A stretch of DNA of 58,318 nucleotides. It comes from a virus. Every line of letters begins with the position of its first letter. Positions within the stretch are counted from its first letter, which is position 1. The DNA is taken from IMG/VR virus record IMGVR_UViG_3300024346_000070, positions 1-58,318 of that record. One strand, given 5' to 3'. Both the position numbers and the translations under genes were made by a program. Of this stretch, positions 48,527 through 57,200 are shown in pieces. The notes beneath the pieces are model-generated. The model was not told the origin of the DNA. It saw only the letters and a program-made list of their open reading frames with translations, and did no database searches.

Positions 48527-49000
48527 ATGATTGATCCTTTTACAGCTATGGCAGCAGCAACCACAGCCTACAATGGCATCAAGAAAGCTGTGTCCGTAGG
48601 CCGTGAAATCAGTTCTATGACTAGTGCAGTCTCCCAATGGTCTAAGGCTGTAAGCGACTTAGACTTCTTAGAAGATAAAGCTAAAAACCCTCCAATGTAT
48701 AAGATGTTCAGTGATACTCAGTCCAATGCATTAGAGATATGGTCACAGAAACAAAAGCTCAAAGAGATGAGAGAAGAACTCAAATCACACATATCTTGGA
48801 CTTACGGCCCTAGTGCATGGGAAGAGATAGTGAGGATAGAGGCGAAGCAACGTAAAGAACAACGTGAACTAGTCTACAAGAAACAAGAGTTTGTAGATAA
48901 CTGCATTAACTGGGCTGTGGGTATCTGTGTAGCATTGGCGGGTGTAGGTGCTTTGATAATAGCAATGTATTTTTTAGGTGTAAAACAGGGGAAGTGGTAA
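48527..49000 (+). CDS. Conserved phage protein with C-terminal membrane helix
   Basis: This encodes 157 residues. MIDPFTAMAAATTAYNGIKKAVSVGREIS is the typical opening of a protein family found across marine tailed phages. The middle is helical (LEIWSQKQKLKEMREELKSH), and a membrane segment lies near the end (WAVGICVALAGVGALIIAMYF). The function of the family is not known. The stop overlaps the next start. Confidence 0.7.
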   Translation: MIDPFTAMAAATTAYNGIKKAVSVGREISSMTSAVSQWSKAVSDLDFLEDKAKNPPMYKMFSDTQSNALEIWSQKQKLKEMREELKSHISWTYGPSAWEEIVRIEAKQRKEQRELVYKKQEFVDNCINWAVGICVALAGVGALIIAMYFLGVKQGKW

Positions 49001-49164
49001 TGTGGTTTTTAGTTTGGTTTATGTTTACTAATAATAAATTAGACCACTACATCTTAGGTCAATATAGTTCGTTTGATGTTTGTGAACAAGAGAAGATTAG
49101 GTCTTCAGTTCTGATAACTAACAGTACAACAACGGTATATTGCTTTGAGGTTATTCCAAAATAA
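49000..49164 (+). CDS. 54-residue small protein
   Basis: ATG 49000 overlaps the previous stop (TAATG). The product, MWFLVWFMFTNNKLDHYILG ... STTTVYCFEVIPK, starts hydrophobic with two cysteines later, possibly a small secreted or membrane protein. Between 49165 and 49259 another frame is open (YSKDGKVIIITCNKK) but lacks a good start; it could be the remains of a longer protein after a frameshift. Confidence 0.5.
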   Translation: MWFLVWFMFTNNKLDHYILGQYSSFDVCEQEKIRSSVLITNSTTTVYCFEVIPK

Positions 49165-49259
49165 AAATAATAAGTACGTAGGTTATAGTAAAGATGGTAA
49201 AGTCATCATAATAACTTGCAATAAAAAGATGGCTATTCTTTACATGAGGAGTTTAATTG

Positions 49260-49550
49260 ATGCCGAAGAAAAAAGACTCAAGGCTAACTAACGCTGGAGT
49301 GTCTGGTTATAATAAACCTAAACGCACTCCATCACACCCCACTAAGTCACATGTTGTTGTTGCTAAAGAGGGAGAGAAAGTTAAAACCATTCGATTCGGA
49401 GAGCAAGGTGCGTCTACAGCAGGTGCTCCTAAGTCCGGCGAATCTGATAAGATGAAAAAGAAACGTGCTAGTTTTAAAGCCAGGCATAGTAAGAATATTG
49501 CTAAAGGTAAAATGTCTGCAGCGTATTGGGCGGATAAAGAAAAATGGTAA
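49260..49550 (+). CDS. Conserved basic phage protein (DUF6321-like)
   Basis: This encodes 96 residues from ATG 49260 (GAGGAG upstream). The motifs RLTNAGVSGYNKPKRTPSHP, TIRFGEQGASTAG and FKARHSKNIAKGKMSAAYWA are hallmarks of a Lys-rich family common in marine phages, which I recall as DUF6321. It is probably a head-associated or DNA-associated protein. It overlaps the next gene by seven bases; this and the next two genes typically occur together. Confidence 0.75.
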   Translation: MPKKKDSRLTNAGVSGYNKPKRTPSHPTKSHVVVAKEGEKVKTIRFGEQGASTAGAPKSGESDKMKKKRASFKARHSKNIAKGKMSAAYWADKEKW

Positions 49551-49726
49551 AGAAAAAATCCACTGTTAATGAGGCGGGTAATTACACTAAACCTACAATG
49601 CGTAAGAACCTATTTAAAAAAATAAAAGCTGGATCTAAAGGTGGAAGCCCAGGCCAATGGTCTGCACGTAAGGCTCAACTATTAGCCAGTGAGTACAAAA
49701 AAGCTGGGGGCGGTTATCGTGCCTAA
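49544..49726 (+). CDS. Conserved basic phage protein
   Basis: This encodes 60 residues (TVNEAGNYTKPTMRKNLFKK, then GSPGQWSARKAQLLASEYKK). The same text pattern is widespread in marine phages and algal viruses beside DUF5872-type genes. It is strongly basic. Coupled by overlap on both sides. The role is unknown, likely in the virion or DNA binding. Confidence 0.75.
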   Translation: MVKKKSTVNEAGNYTKPTMRKNLFKKIKAGSKGGSPGQWSARKAQLLASEYKKAGGGYRA

Positions 49727-49979
49727 GAAAAAATCCCAGAAGAGTTTAGATAAATGGACTGATGAAAAATGGGGTACTAAGAGTGGTAAGAACTCTACTC
49801 AAGGTAATAAGGCTACAGGTGAAAGGTATCTACCTAAAAAGGCAAGGGAAGCATTAAGCTCTAAAGAATACTCTGCTACAAGTGCGGCTAAACGTAAGGG
49901 CACTAAAGAGGGTAAGCAGTATGTTTCGCAACCTAAAAAGATAGCCAAAAAGACTTCTAGATACAGGTCTAAATCATAA
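49719..49979 (+). CDS. DUF5872-like basic protein
   Basis: This encodes 86 residues from GTG 49719, which overlaps the previous stop; an upstream in-frame start at 49689 would only read through the preceding gene. LDKWTDEKWGTKSGKNSTQG, ATGERYLPKKA and KRKGTKEGKQYVSQPKKIAK match DUF5872, a family in phages and giant viruses. It is basic and of unknown role. Confidence 0.75.
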   Translation: MPKKKSQKSLDKWTDEKWGTKSGKNSTQGNKATGERYLPKKAREALSSKEYSATSAAKRKGTKEGKQYVSQPKKIAKKTSRYRSKS

Positions 49980-49988
49980 GGAAACATA

Positions 49989-50291
49989 ATGGAAAAGTAT
50001 AAAGCTGCAGCGGAGAAGACGCTGAAAGGAAATACACATCCGGATCTACAAGCCAAAGAAGCATTACTACGTGCTAATTTCTCTTCACAACAACGCGAAG
50101 GTTTCTTCAATGAAGCGTATGGAGAGTTATTAGTGCAGTATTTTACTGCCTGGTTAGGAACAGATCCACATGAAGTTAAGACACGAGAGTTTATATATAA
50201 CTCAGCACTTGCGTTGGGGGATGTTAAACAGAAACTAATTAACTTTGAAACATACGGAAAGAATGTACCATACATTGAGGACAACGCATAA
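49989..50291 (+). CDS. Helical hypothetical protein
   Basis: This encodes 100 residues with an AAGGAAAC site. It is all helical, with FFNEAYGELLVQYFTAWLGT in the middle and KTREFIYNSALALGDVKQKL later. No family is recognised. It is encoded in the head operon between basic proteins and the scaffold; the stop overlaps the next start. Confidence 0.65.
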   Translation: MEKYKAAAEKTLKGNTHPDLQAKEALLRANFSSQQREGFFNEAYGELLVQYFTAWLGTDPHEVKTREFIYNSALALGDVKQKLINFETYGKNVPYIEDNA

Positions 50292-50497
50292 TGAACAATA
50301 TTGATTACGAAAAGTTGGTAAAGAACGTGGAAAACATGATTAACCTGTTAGAGTACGATTCTATGCGATCTCCAGGTAAGGCCAAACTTAATAGCAATCA
50401 GCTCATGGCTATGTATAATCTATTAGATCGATACAAAGCCAATAAAGAAACATCCGTACCAAAGGCAAAAAAGCCTACGGCTAAAAAAGAAGGATAA
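50291..50497 (+). CDS. Small hypothetical protein
   Basis: This encodes 68 residues: two helices (YEKLVKNVENMINLLEYDSM, NQLMAMYNLLDRYKANK) and a Lys-Pro-rich tail (PKAKKPTAKK) like the tail of the scaffold protein downstream. It may be a minor head or assembly factor. Start overlaps the previous stop. Confidence 0.6.
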   Translation: MNNIDYEKLVKNVENMINLLEYDSMRSPGKAKLNSNQLMAMYNLLDRYKANKETSVPKAKKPTAKKEG

Positions 50498-50503
50498 TAA
50501 AAC

Positions 50504-51595
50504 ATGTCAGAACAAAATGAATCTCTACCCAACACGGATGATGTTCCCAGTTCTGCTGGTCCAAACGAACAAGAACTCCTAGATGCCGTATTATCTAATA
50601 CCGAATTTCTTCGGAATGATGATGTGCCGCTACCAGAAGAGGAGGTCGAGTACGAGGATCCGGAGGTAACTGCTGAGGAAGACCCAGATGTAGCAGATAC
50701 CGCCGTTAGCGATGAAGAGTCTGAGGAAGAAACAGAAGAGTCAGAAGATGAGGATGGCGCGGAAGCCCCTACCCAAGAAGCTGATGTATTCACTGTTGAT
50801 GATTTAGATTTAGATGCCAAAGTCTCTGTCAAAATTGATGGAGAAGAAATGGAAGTCTCATTTGCTGATTTGCTCAAGGGCTATCAGACAGATGCTTCAC
50901 TCTCTAAGAAGGGTCGTGAACTCGGAGAGGCACGTAAGTCTATTGAAGAAGAACGTGTTGCTAAGCTATCTGAAATTTCAAAAATATCAGATGCTACTAA
51001 CGCAATGCTAACAATGGATGAACAAAAACTGGCTAAGGAATACCATGATGTTGAAGCCAAAATCAAAGAAGCTAGGGAAAGTGGTGATACTTATGAGTTA
51101 AGTGATCTTAAAGATCAACGTGAACAGGCACAGCAGAAATACTGGTCTGCACGTAACACTCGTGAGAATCTTTTAAAAACTGTTGAAGAACAGAAATCAA
51201 AACTTCAAGAAGAAAAGTTTGCATCTCAGATGAAACACTTTGAAGAAGTAATACCACAAATGATCCCTGACTTTAATGAAAAGGTTGCAGTTGAAATTCG
51301 AGACTTTGCTCTTGAAAATGGTATTGCAGATGAACTTTTAAATACGGTGATGGATCCTAATGTTGTAAAATTCATTGATGATTATCGTCGATTAAAGAAT
51401 GGAATTACAAAAGGCGCTGCAAAGCGTAAAGAAGTTCCAACTAAAAAAGTTCCAACTAAGAAACCAGCAGCTGCTAATAAAAAGGCAGCTGATAAAGAAA
51501 AAATGGTGAAGGCTCGTGCATTTAAAGAAGGTTCATCTAAAGATGACCAAATGGACTTCCTTCGTCAATATGCCTCCAACTCTCTAAATAAATAA
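50504..51595 (+). CDS. Capsid scaffolding protein
   Basis: This encodes 363 residues directly before the capsid gene. It has a highly acidic N-terminal third (EEEVEYEDPEVTAEEDPD, EESEEETEESEDED), a helical coiled-coil middle (LKDQREQAQQKYWSARNTRE) and a basic Lys-rich C-terminus (KVPTKKPAAANKKAADKEK) likely to contact capsid. This charge layout and position are those of podovirus scaffolds, which guide prohead assembly and then leave. Confidence 0.82.
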   Translation: MSEQNESLPNTDDVPSSAGPNEQELLDAVLSNTEFLRNDDVPLPEEEVEYEDPEVTAEEDPDVADTAVSDEESEEETEESEDEDGAEAPTQEADVFTVDDLDLDAKVSVKIDGEEMEVSFADLLKGYQTDASLSKKGRELGEARKSIEEERVAKLSEISKISDATNAMLTMDEQKLAKEYHDVEAKIKEARESGDTYELSDLKDQREQAQQKYWSARNTRENLLKTVEEQKSKLQEEKFASQMKHFEEVIPQMIPDFNEKVAVEIRDFALENGIADELLNTVMDPNVVKFIDDYRRLKNGITKGAAKRKEVPTKKVPTKKPAAANKKAADKEKMVKARAFKEGSSKDDQMDFLRQYASNSLNK

Positions 51596-51616
51596 TATCC
51601 TAGGAGGATTAATAAA

Positions 51617-52687
51617 ATGGCAACTACAGGTGGTCGTAATATCTCCACAGCCCGTGGAGCAACAGGCACAGGTAAAGACGTATCAAACCGTGAAGATCTA
51701 GCGAATTTTATTTCCATGATCACACGAGATGAAACTCCCTTTATCTCTTCAATTGGTAAATCCAAAGCAACTAACATCTACCACGAGTGGCAAACTGATG
51801 AGCTTACAGCTCCAGGTAACTCCCGTGTAGCTGAAGGTGCAGATTTCTTGGCAGCTGGCTCTACACCTGCTTCCGGAGATGGTGCAGCCTCTACATCAGT
51901 AGGCGCAATGCGTACACGTTTGGGTAACTACACTCAAATCAACAGCAAAACAATCTCAGTATCAGGTAGCCGCCGTGCTATTGATCAAGCAGGTGTTGCC
52001 GATGAGTATGCATATCAGCTGAAAAAGCGTGGCACAGAAATGCGCCGTGACATGGAGTTTGATGTTGTAAACACATATAACAAGCAAACTACTTCTGGTG
52101 CTCGTCAGACTGGTGGTTTTCAGTCATTCGTAAACAGTGGTGATACTTGTGTGTTTAAAGGTGCTTTCACAGCACCATCAACAACTAACGCTGGTACAGC
52201 AGTTATTACTGTTGCTTCAGGTGCGGCTAAAGCTGCTTTGGCTCTCACAGACATTGACTCAGTGATGCAAAAGATCTATGAGAACGGTGGTTCCGCTACT
52301 CGTATCATGGTATCCCCAAAACTGCGCCGTGACTTCTCTGACCTTATGGTTGCAGATACAGGTGTTCGTCGCAACATCGATGAAGATGGTAAACTTCGCC
52401 AATCGGTAGACGTTTACATGTCAGACTTTGGTGACTTGATGGTAGTTCCAAACTACATCATGGGCCTTGCACACACAACTACTGACGCAACTACAACACA
52501 GTTTGACGCTGCAGATTCATGTGCTCTTGTATATGATCCACAGTGGTTTGCAATTGCGACATTGCGTCCAATGCAAGAAGTTGAAGTCGGTCAGAAAGGT
52601 GACTCAACTGTTGGCATGTTTGTCGAAGAATGGTCTTTGGAAGTTAAGAATCCAAAAGGCTGTGGCGCGATTTACGGCCTAGAGTAA
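51617..52687 (+). CDS. Major capsid protein (DUF5309-type)
   Basis: This encodes 356 residues with a strong TAGGAGG site. FISMITRDETPFISSIGKSK, HEWQTDELTAPG, MRRDMEFDVVN and VEEWSLEVKNPKGCGAI are typical of the DUF5309 family of HK97-fold capsid proteins in SIO1/HMO-2011-like phages. It is followed at once by a strong terminator, as expected for a highly expressed gene whose transcript is partly ended here. Confidence 0.9.
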   Translation: MATTGGRNISTARGATGTGKDVSNREDLANFISMITRDETPFISSIGKSKATNIYHEWQTDELTAPGNSRVAEGADFLAAGSTPASGDGAASTSVGAMRTRLGNYTQINSKTISVSGSRRAIDQAGVADEYAYQLKKRGTEMRRDMEFDVVNTYNKQTTSGARQTGGFQSFVNSGDTCVFKGAFTAPSTTNAGTAVITVASGAAKAALALTDIDSVMQKIYENGGSATRIMVSPKLRRDFSDLMVADTGVRRNIDEDGKLRQSVDVYMSDFGDLMVVPNYIMGLAHTTTDATTTQFDAADSCALVYDPQWFAIATLRPMQEVEVGQKGDSTVGMFVEEWSLEVKNPKGCGAIYGLE

Positions 52688-52696
52688 TTACAAAAA

Positions 52697-52730
52697 GGGG
52701 AGGGAGATTATTTCTCCTTCCCTATTTTAT
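52697..52730 (+). terminator. Terminator after capsid gene
   Basis: A 10-bp stem GGGAGGGAGA / TCTCCTTCCC (one G-U), loop TTATT, then TATTTTATT. A GGAGG ribosome site for the next gene follows, so read-through must occur for downstream genes. Confidence 0.85.
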
Positions 52731-52750
52731 TCTATTAGGAGGTATAGAAC

Positions 52751-52981
52751 ATGATGGTAATCAAAGGGACAATCCCAGCAAATACACTTGGAAATAACTT
52801 GGTCGGAGATGTGCTTCATCTACCAGCAGATCGATGTGCTTGGACAACATCTGCAGCTTCGGCTAGTGGTTATCAAATAGATAAAGCATTTTTAATCCAC
52901 TCTACAGGTAACGTGACTATCGTTAACCCAACTTTAGGTTACATTGGTAAGTCTGGTCGCTTTGTAGAGATGGCAACTTAA
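52751..52981 (+). CDS. Small head protein
   Basis: This encodes 76 residues (ATG 52751 or 52754) with AGGAGG upstream. It is beta-rich: MVIKGTIPANTLGNNLVGDV, then VTIVNPTLGYIGKSG. It follows the capsid gene, where decoration or head-completion proteins are usually encoded. No family is recognised; a decoration role is inferred from place and size. Confidence 0.6.
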   Translation: MMVIKGTIPANTLGNNLVGDVLHLPADRCAWTTSAASASGYQIDKAFLIHSTGNVTIVNPTLGYIGKSGRFVEMAT

Positions 52982-52996
52982 TAAGAGGAAGAGGAC

Positions 52997-53332
52997 ATGG
53001 CACGTTGGGATGTAACACCTGGCACAGAGAATGGCACTATTAAAGGCACTATCCAATGTGATGAGGATGGATCTAGTAACTGGAAAGTATACCAAGATGA
53101 AAAACCTTTTTTAGAGCAGGCTAAAAAGGATCGTGATCTTTCAGACAGTGGGTTTAATAAAAAAGACTTAGGGTTTAAAAAGTTCGCTACAGTTCCTGAT
53201 ATCGTAGCCATTGAAATAAAAAACAAGTGGGGTATTGATTTGCATGATTCGGCAACGATGAAGGATAAAGACATGATGGCTAAATTCATGATTATATTCA
53301 AGCAAAACTACCCCCACCTCATGTCTTATTAA
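52997..53332 (+). CDS. Head-region hypothetical protein
   Basis: This encodes 111 residues. WDVTPGTENGTIKGTIQCDE opens a beta section, followed by a basic middle (KKDLGFKKFATVPDIVAIEI) and a helical end (DMMAKFMIIFKQNYPHL). It lies between the small head protein and the adaptor, so a connector role is possible. No family is recognised. Confidence 0.6.
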   Translation: MARWDVTPGTENGTIKGTIQCDEDGSSNWKVYQDEKPFLEQAKKDRDLSDSGFNKKDLGFKKFATVPDIVAIEIKNKWGIDLHDSATMKDKDMMAKFMIIFKQNYPHLMSY

Positions 53333-53343
53333 GGAGATTTAAG

Positions 53344-54240
53344 ATGGCAACATACGTAGAATTTGTAGGATCTGGTGACTTCACTGGTGATAACGCAGGG
53401 TTGATTAGATCCTGGGCAAACAGAGATGTTTCTGTTTTGCCTGACTCAGTGGTGACACGTTGTTTAGATTATGCAGCAGATAAGGCTTACAGAACACTAC
53501 GTGTGCCGCCTCTAGAGATAACTAAAATTTATGATGTTAATGGTACCCAAGATGAAATAACTGCAGCAGGAGTAGCTGGTGTTACTCCAGACATATCCCC
53601 AAGCTCTTTTTGGGGTGGTGGGCAAGTGTTGTCTATGACTTCACCCACTGACATGATTGAAATTATGTATATCAGGAATGCAGACACTGCTACTAAAAAC
53701 CCAGGTATTGTGTACAATGAAAGGGTAGATGTGAGAACATTCAATGATGGTCTTAGTAGCTCTAAGGATTATCACTTTTTCACTAGGATTGGAAATGTTA
53801 TAAAGCTACATGGTAATTTTAGTCGTGGAGATTCAATAGAGTTGCACTACTATCGCAGGCTCCCTGCACTTAATGCAACCTACTCGGGTACTTATAATAA
53901 CTGGAAATCCGGATTAGGTACCTTAGATATTGGAGGGGTAGCTACAACTTATTCAGCCGCTGCAGATAAAACAGAATCAGCATTTGACGCGAGACTTGCA
54001 CAAAATGCAAACTATTGGGTAGGGGAATTAGCAGCTAACTGGTTAAGAGATGAAAATGAAAGGGTTATTTTATTTGGAGCATTATTAGAGGTGTCTATTT
54101 ATTTAAATGACACTGAAGAAATACAGAAATACATGGTTCTTTTCGATCAAGAAATATCGGGATTGAATAAAGAAGAAGTAGCACGAAGAAACAGGGGCGG
54201 TAATCTCTCAATGTCATTCGCGTACAGTGGTTTACTCTAG
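53344..54240 (+). CDS. Head-tail adaptor / tail tubular A-like protein
   Basis: This encodes 298 residues with an AAGGAG site. VLPDSVVTRCLDYAADKAYRTLRVPPLE is the N-terminal helix pattern of podovirus adaptor (gp11/gp4-like) proteins. SPTDMIEIMYIRN, DYHFFTRIGNVIKLHG and SIELHYYRRLP are the strands of the central domain, followed by helices (WVGELAANWLRDENERVILF). It would dock to the portal and the nozzle protein. The fibre follows nine bases later. Confidence 0.72.
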   Translation: MATYVEFVGSGDFTGDNAGLIRSWANRDVSVLPDSVVTRCLDYAADKAYRTLRVPPLEITKIYDVNGTQDEITAAGVAGVTPDISPSSFWGGGQVLSMTSPTDMIEIMYIRNADTATKNPGIVYNERVDVRTFNDGLSSSKDYHFFTRIGNVIKLHGNFSRGDSIELHYYRRLPALNATYSGTYNNWKSGLGTLDIGGVATTYSAAADKTESAFDARLAQNANYWVGELAANWLRDENERVILFGALLEVSIYLNDTEEIQKYMVLFDQEISGLNKEEVARRNRGGNLSMSFAYSGLL

Positions 54241-54249
54241 GAGGATACT

Positions 54250-57200
54250 ATGGGATTTAGAGACTCAGACACCATAATCGAACCAATTGATGATGGGGGA
54301 GCTTTTGACTCAGGTGAAGGCTCTACAAGTTCTACAAGTGAATCTGCAGCTAATGCTTTACAAGCAGCTAACTCTGCTGCAGCTGCTCTTGTTAGTGAAA
54401 ATAATGCAGCTGCCGATGTTGTATTAACTAACGCTGACGTTGTATTAACTCATGCAGATGTTGTTTTAACCAACGCGGATCTTGCTTTAACTAATGCCGA
54501 TGTTGTATTAACTAACGCTGACGTTGTATTAGCTGAGGCAGATAAAGTGCAAACCGGACTTGATCGCGCAGCCGTAGCAGCCGACCTAGTGCTAACCAAT
54601 CAAGATACAATAGACACAGCCGCTAATCTTGTTCTAACTAATGCAGATGTTGTGTTAACTCATGCTGACGTGGTGTTAGCGGAGGCTGACAAAGTGCAGA
54701 CTGGTCTTGATCGCATAGCCACTAACGCTGACGTGGTATTGACTCATGCAGATGTTGTTCTAACTAATGCTGATGTTGTACTGGCCGAAGCAGATAAAGT
54801 ACAAACAGGGCTTGATCGTATAGCTACTGCTGCTGATGTTGTTTCAACTAATGCGGATGTTGTATCAACTAACGCTGACGTTGTATTAGCTGAGGCAGAT
54901 AAAGTTCAAACCGGACTTGATCGTGTAGCTACTGCTGCTGATGTTGTTTTAACTAACGCTGACGTTGTACTGACAAATGCTGACGTTGTGAGCGCAGGTA
55001 ACTCAGTTACTGCCGCCGCTCTTTCAGCAACAGCTTCAGCAACAGCAAAAACAGCAGCTGAGACAGCAAAAACAGCAGCTGAGACAGCAAAAACAGCAGC
55101 TGAGACAGCTGAGACAAACGCTGAAACAGCAGAAACTAATGCTGAAACAGCTGAAACAAATGCAGCTGGAAGTGCCACTGCTAGTTCAAACAGTGCCACT
55201 AGTGCAGCAACCTCTGCATCAACTGCTACGACTAAGGCATCTGAGGCATCTACATCTGAGACAAACGCTTTGGCAAGTAAGAATGCAGCGGCTATCTCGG
55301 AGACTAATGCAAGCAACTCAGCTACTGCATCAGCTAACTCTGCTAGTTCTGCAGCCACTTCTGAAACTAACGCAGCAACATCTGCATCAACGGCTTCTTC
55401 TCAAGCCAGCACAGCGACAACCAAGGCATCTGAGGCATCTGCCTCTGCCACAAGTGCAGCAACTTCTGCATCTACAGCAACAACTAAGGCGTCTGAAGCA
55501 TCTGCTTCTGCTACAAGTGCAGCCACTTCTGCCTCTAACTCTGCATCTTCTGCGACAGCCGCACAGACAGCTGAAACAAATGCTGAGACAGCTGAGACAA
55601 ACGCAGCAGCTTCTGCAACAACTGCGACTACTAAGGCTGGGGAGTCTCTCACATCTGCGAACTCTTCTGCGTCTTCTGCAACAACTGCTGAAGCAGCTAA
55701 GGATGCTGCTCTTGCTGCATTAGATTCATTTGACGATAGGTACCTAGGAGCTAAATCCTCTGACCCAACAGTAGATAACGATGGTAATGCTTTAATCTCA
55801 GGCGCTTTGTATTACAATACAACCGACGATGCAATGAAAGTTTACACAGGATCTGCATGGGTTGCGGCTTATGCATCACTTGCAGGTACTCTTCTTGTAG
55901 CAAATAACTTAAATGATCTTGACAATGCAGTGTCTGCTAGATCAAACCTTGGGCTAGTTATTGGAACTAATGTTCAAGCGTTTTCCGCTATCCTTGCAGC
56001 CACTACTGCATCATACACAACTGCATTGAATACTAAACTTTCAGGTATTGAAACTGGTGCTACTGCTGACCAAACTGGTGCAGAAATTAAAACAGCTTAT
56101 CAGGCAGAGGCAAACGCTTTTACTGATAGTCTCTACACTAAACTAGATAACATCGAAGCCAGTGCTGATGTAACAGATACTGCTAATGTGGTATCATCTT
56201 TAACTGCAGGGTCTAATATAACCATTGCAGCTGACGGTACAATATCTGGATCTGCTGCTTACAGTTTACCCACATCTTCTGCCACTGTACTTGGTGGTGT
56301 TAAGGTTGGGACTAACTTGTCTATAAGCGGTACAGGTGTTCTGTCTTCTGCTAACACTACATACACAGTGGGCGATGGTGGACTTACTCAAAGGAATTTT
56401 ACAACAACATTAAAAGATAAACTAGATGGTGTTGCTGCAGGTGCAACTAACACTATTGGAAATGCTACCCACACTGGCGAAGTCACTGGTTCTGGTGCAT
56501 TGACAATATCTGATAATGTGGTTGATGAAGCCAATCTTAAAGTTTCAAATTCGCCTACTAACGGTTACTTCTTATCAGCACAATCGGGCAATTCTGGAGG
56601 TTTAACTTGGGCGACTGTACCTGCGGGTTATAATGATGCTGATGTTGCTTCTTATTTAGCTAGTGCATCAAGTGTTGGGATTGGGGTTGTCCCTGAGTCT
56701 TGGAACTCGGCCTTCAATGGCGTTCTGCAAGTTGGCACATACGGAGTTATGGCTGGCACATCGGGCAGCGCACAGTTCGGTTCTAACTTTTATTACGATG
56801 GTGCTTACAAGCGTATTAACACCAACTTCGCATCAAGAACATATCAAGAAAATGGCAACCATGTTTTTGAAACTGCCGCCTCTGGTTCTGCCGATTCTGC
56901 AATTTCTTTTTCGGAGAGTATGCGCATCTCAGCAGCGGGTGACATGGAGTTAATCCAAAGCAATAACCTTTACTGGAAACACGCAGGCGGTGGAACTATA
57001 CGGGCTGGAATAACCGCCAATAGTTCTGACAATCTTGTATTTTCAACAGGTTCATCTGATACTACTCGAATGACGATAGATGGCAGCGGTGTCGTAGAAA
57101 TACCAAACAGCGGTGCGTTTAGAGCATCTTCCAGCAACGCAACAAAATTTGTGAGGATGTACGCTGGTGGCGGCACTGGCAAGTGGGACATCTACGGCAA

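Noticed and set aside
49165-49259. Separate gene or programmed frameshift product (YSKDGKVIIITCNKK frame)
   Set aside because: The frame is open but has no convincing start codon or slippery site; noted only as a possible remnant linked to 49000-49164.
54906-55723. Open frames in other phases over the fibre repeats (for example 54906-55358 minus and 55139-55723 plus)
   Set aside because: They are low-complexity shadows of the Ala/Ser/Thr-rich coiled-coil region of the real fibre gene.
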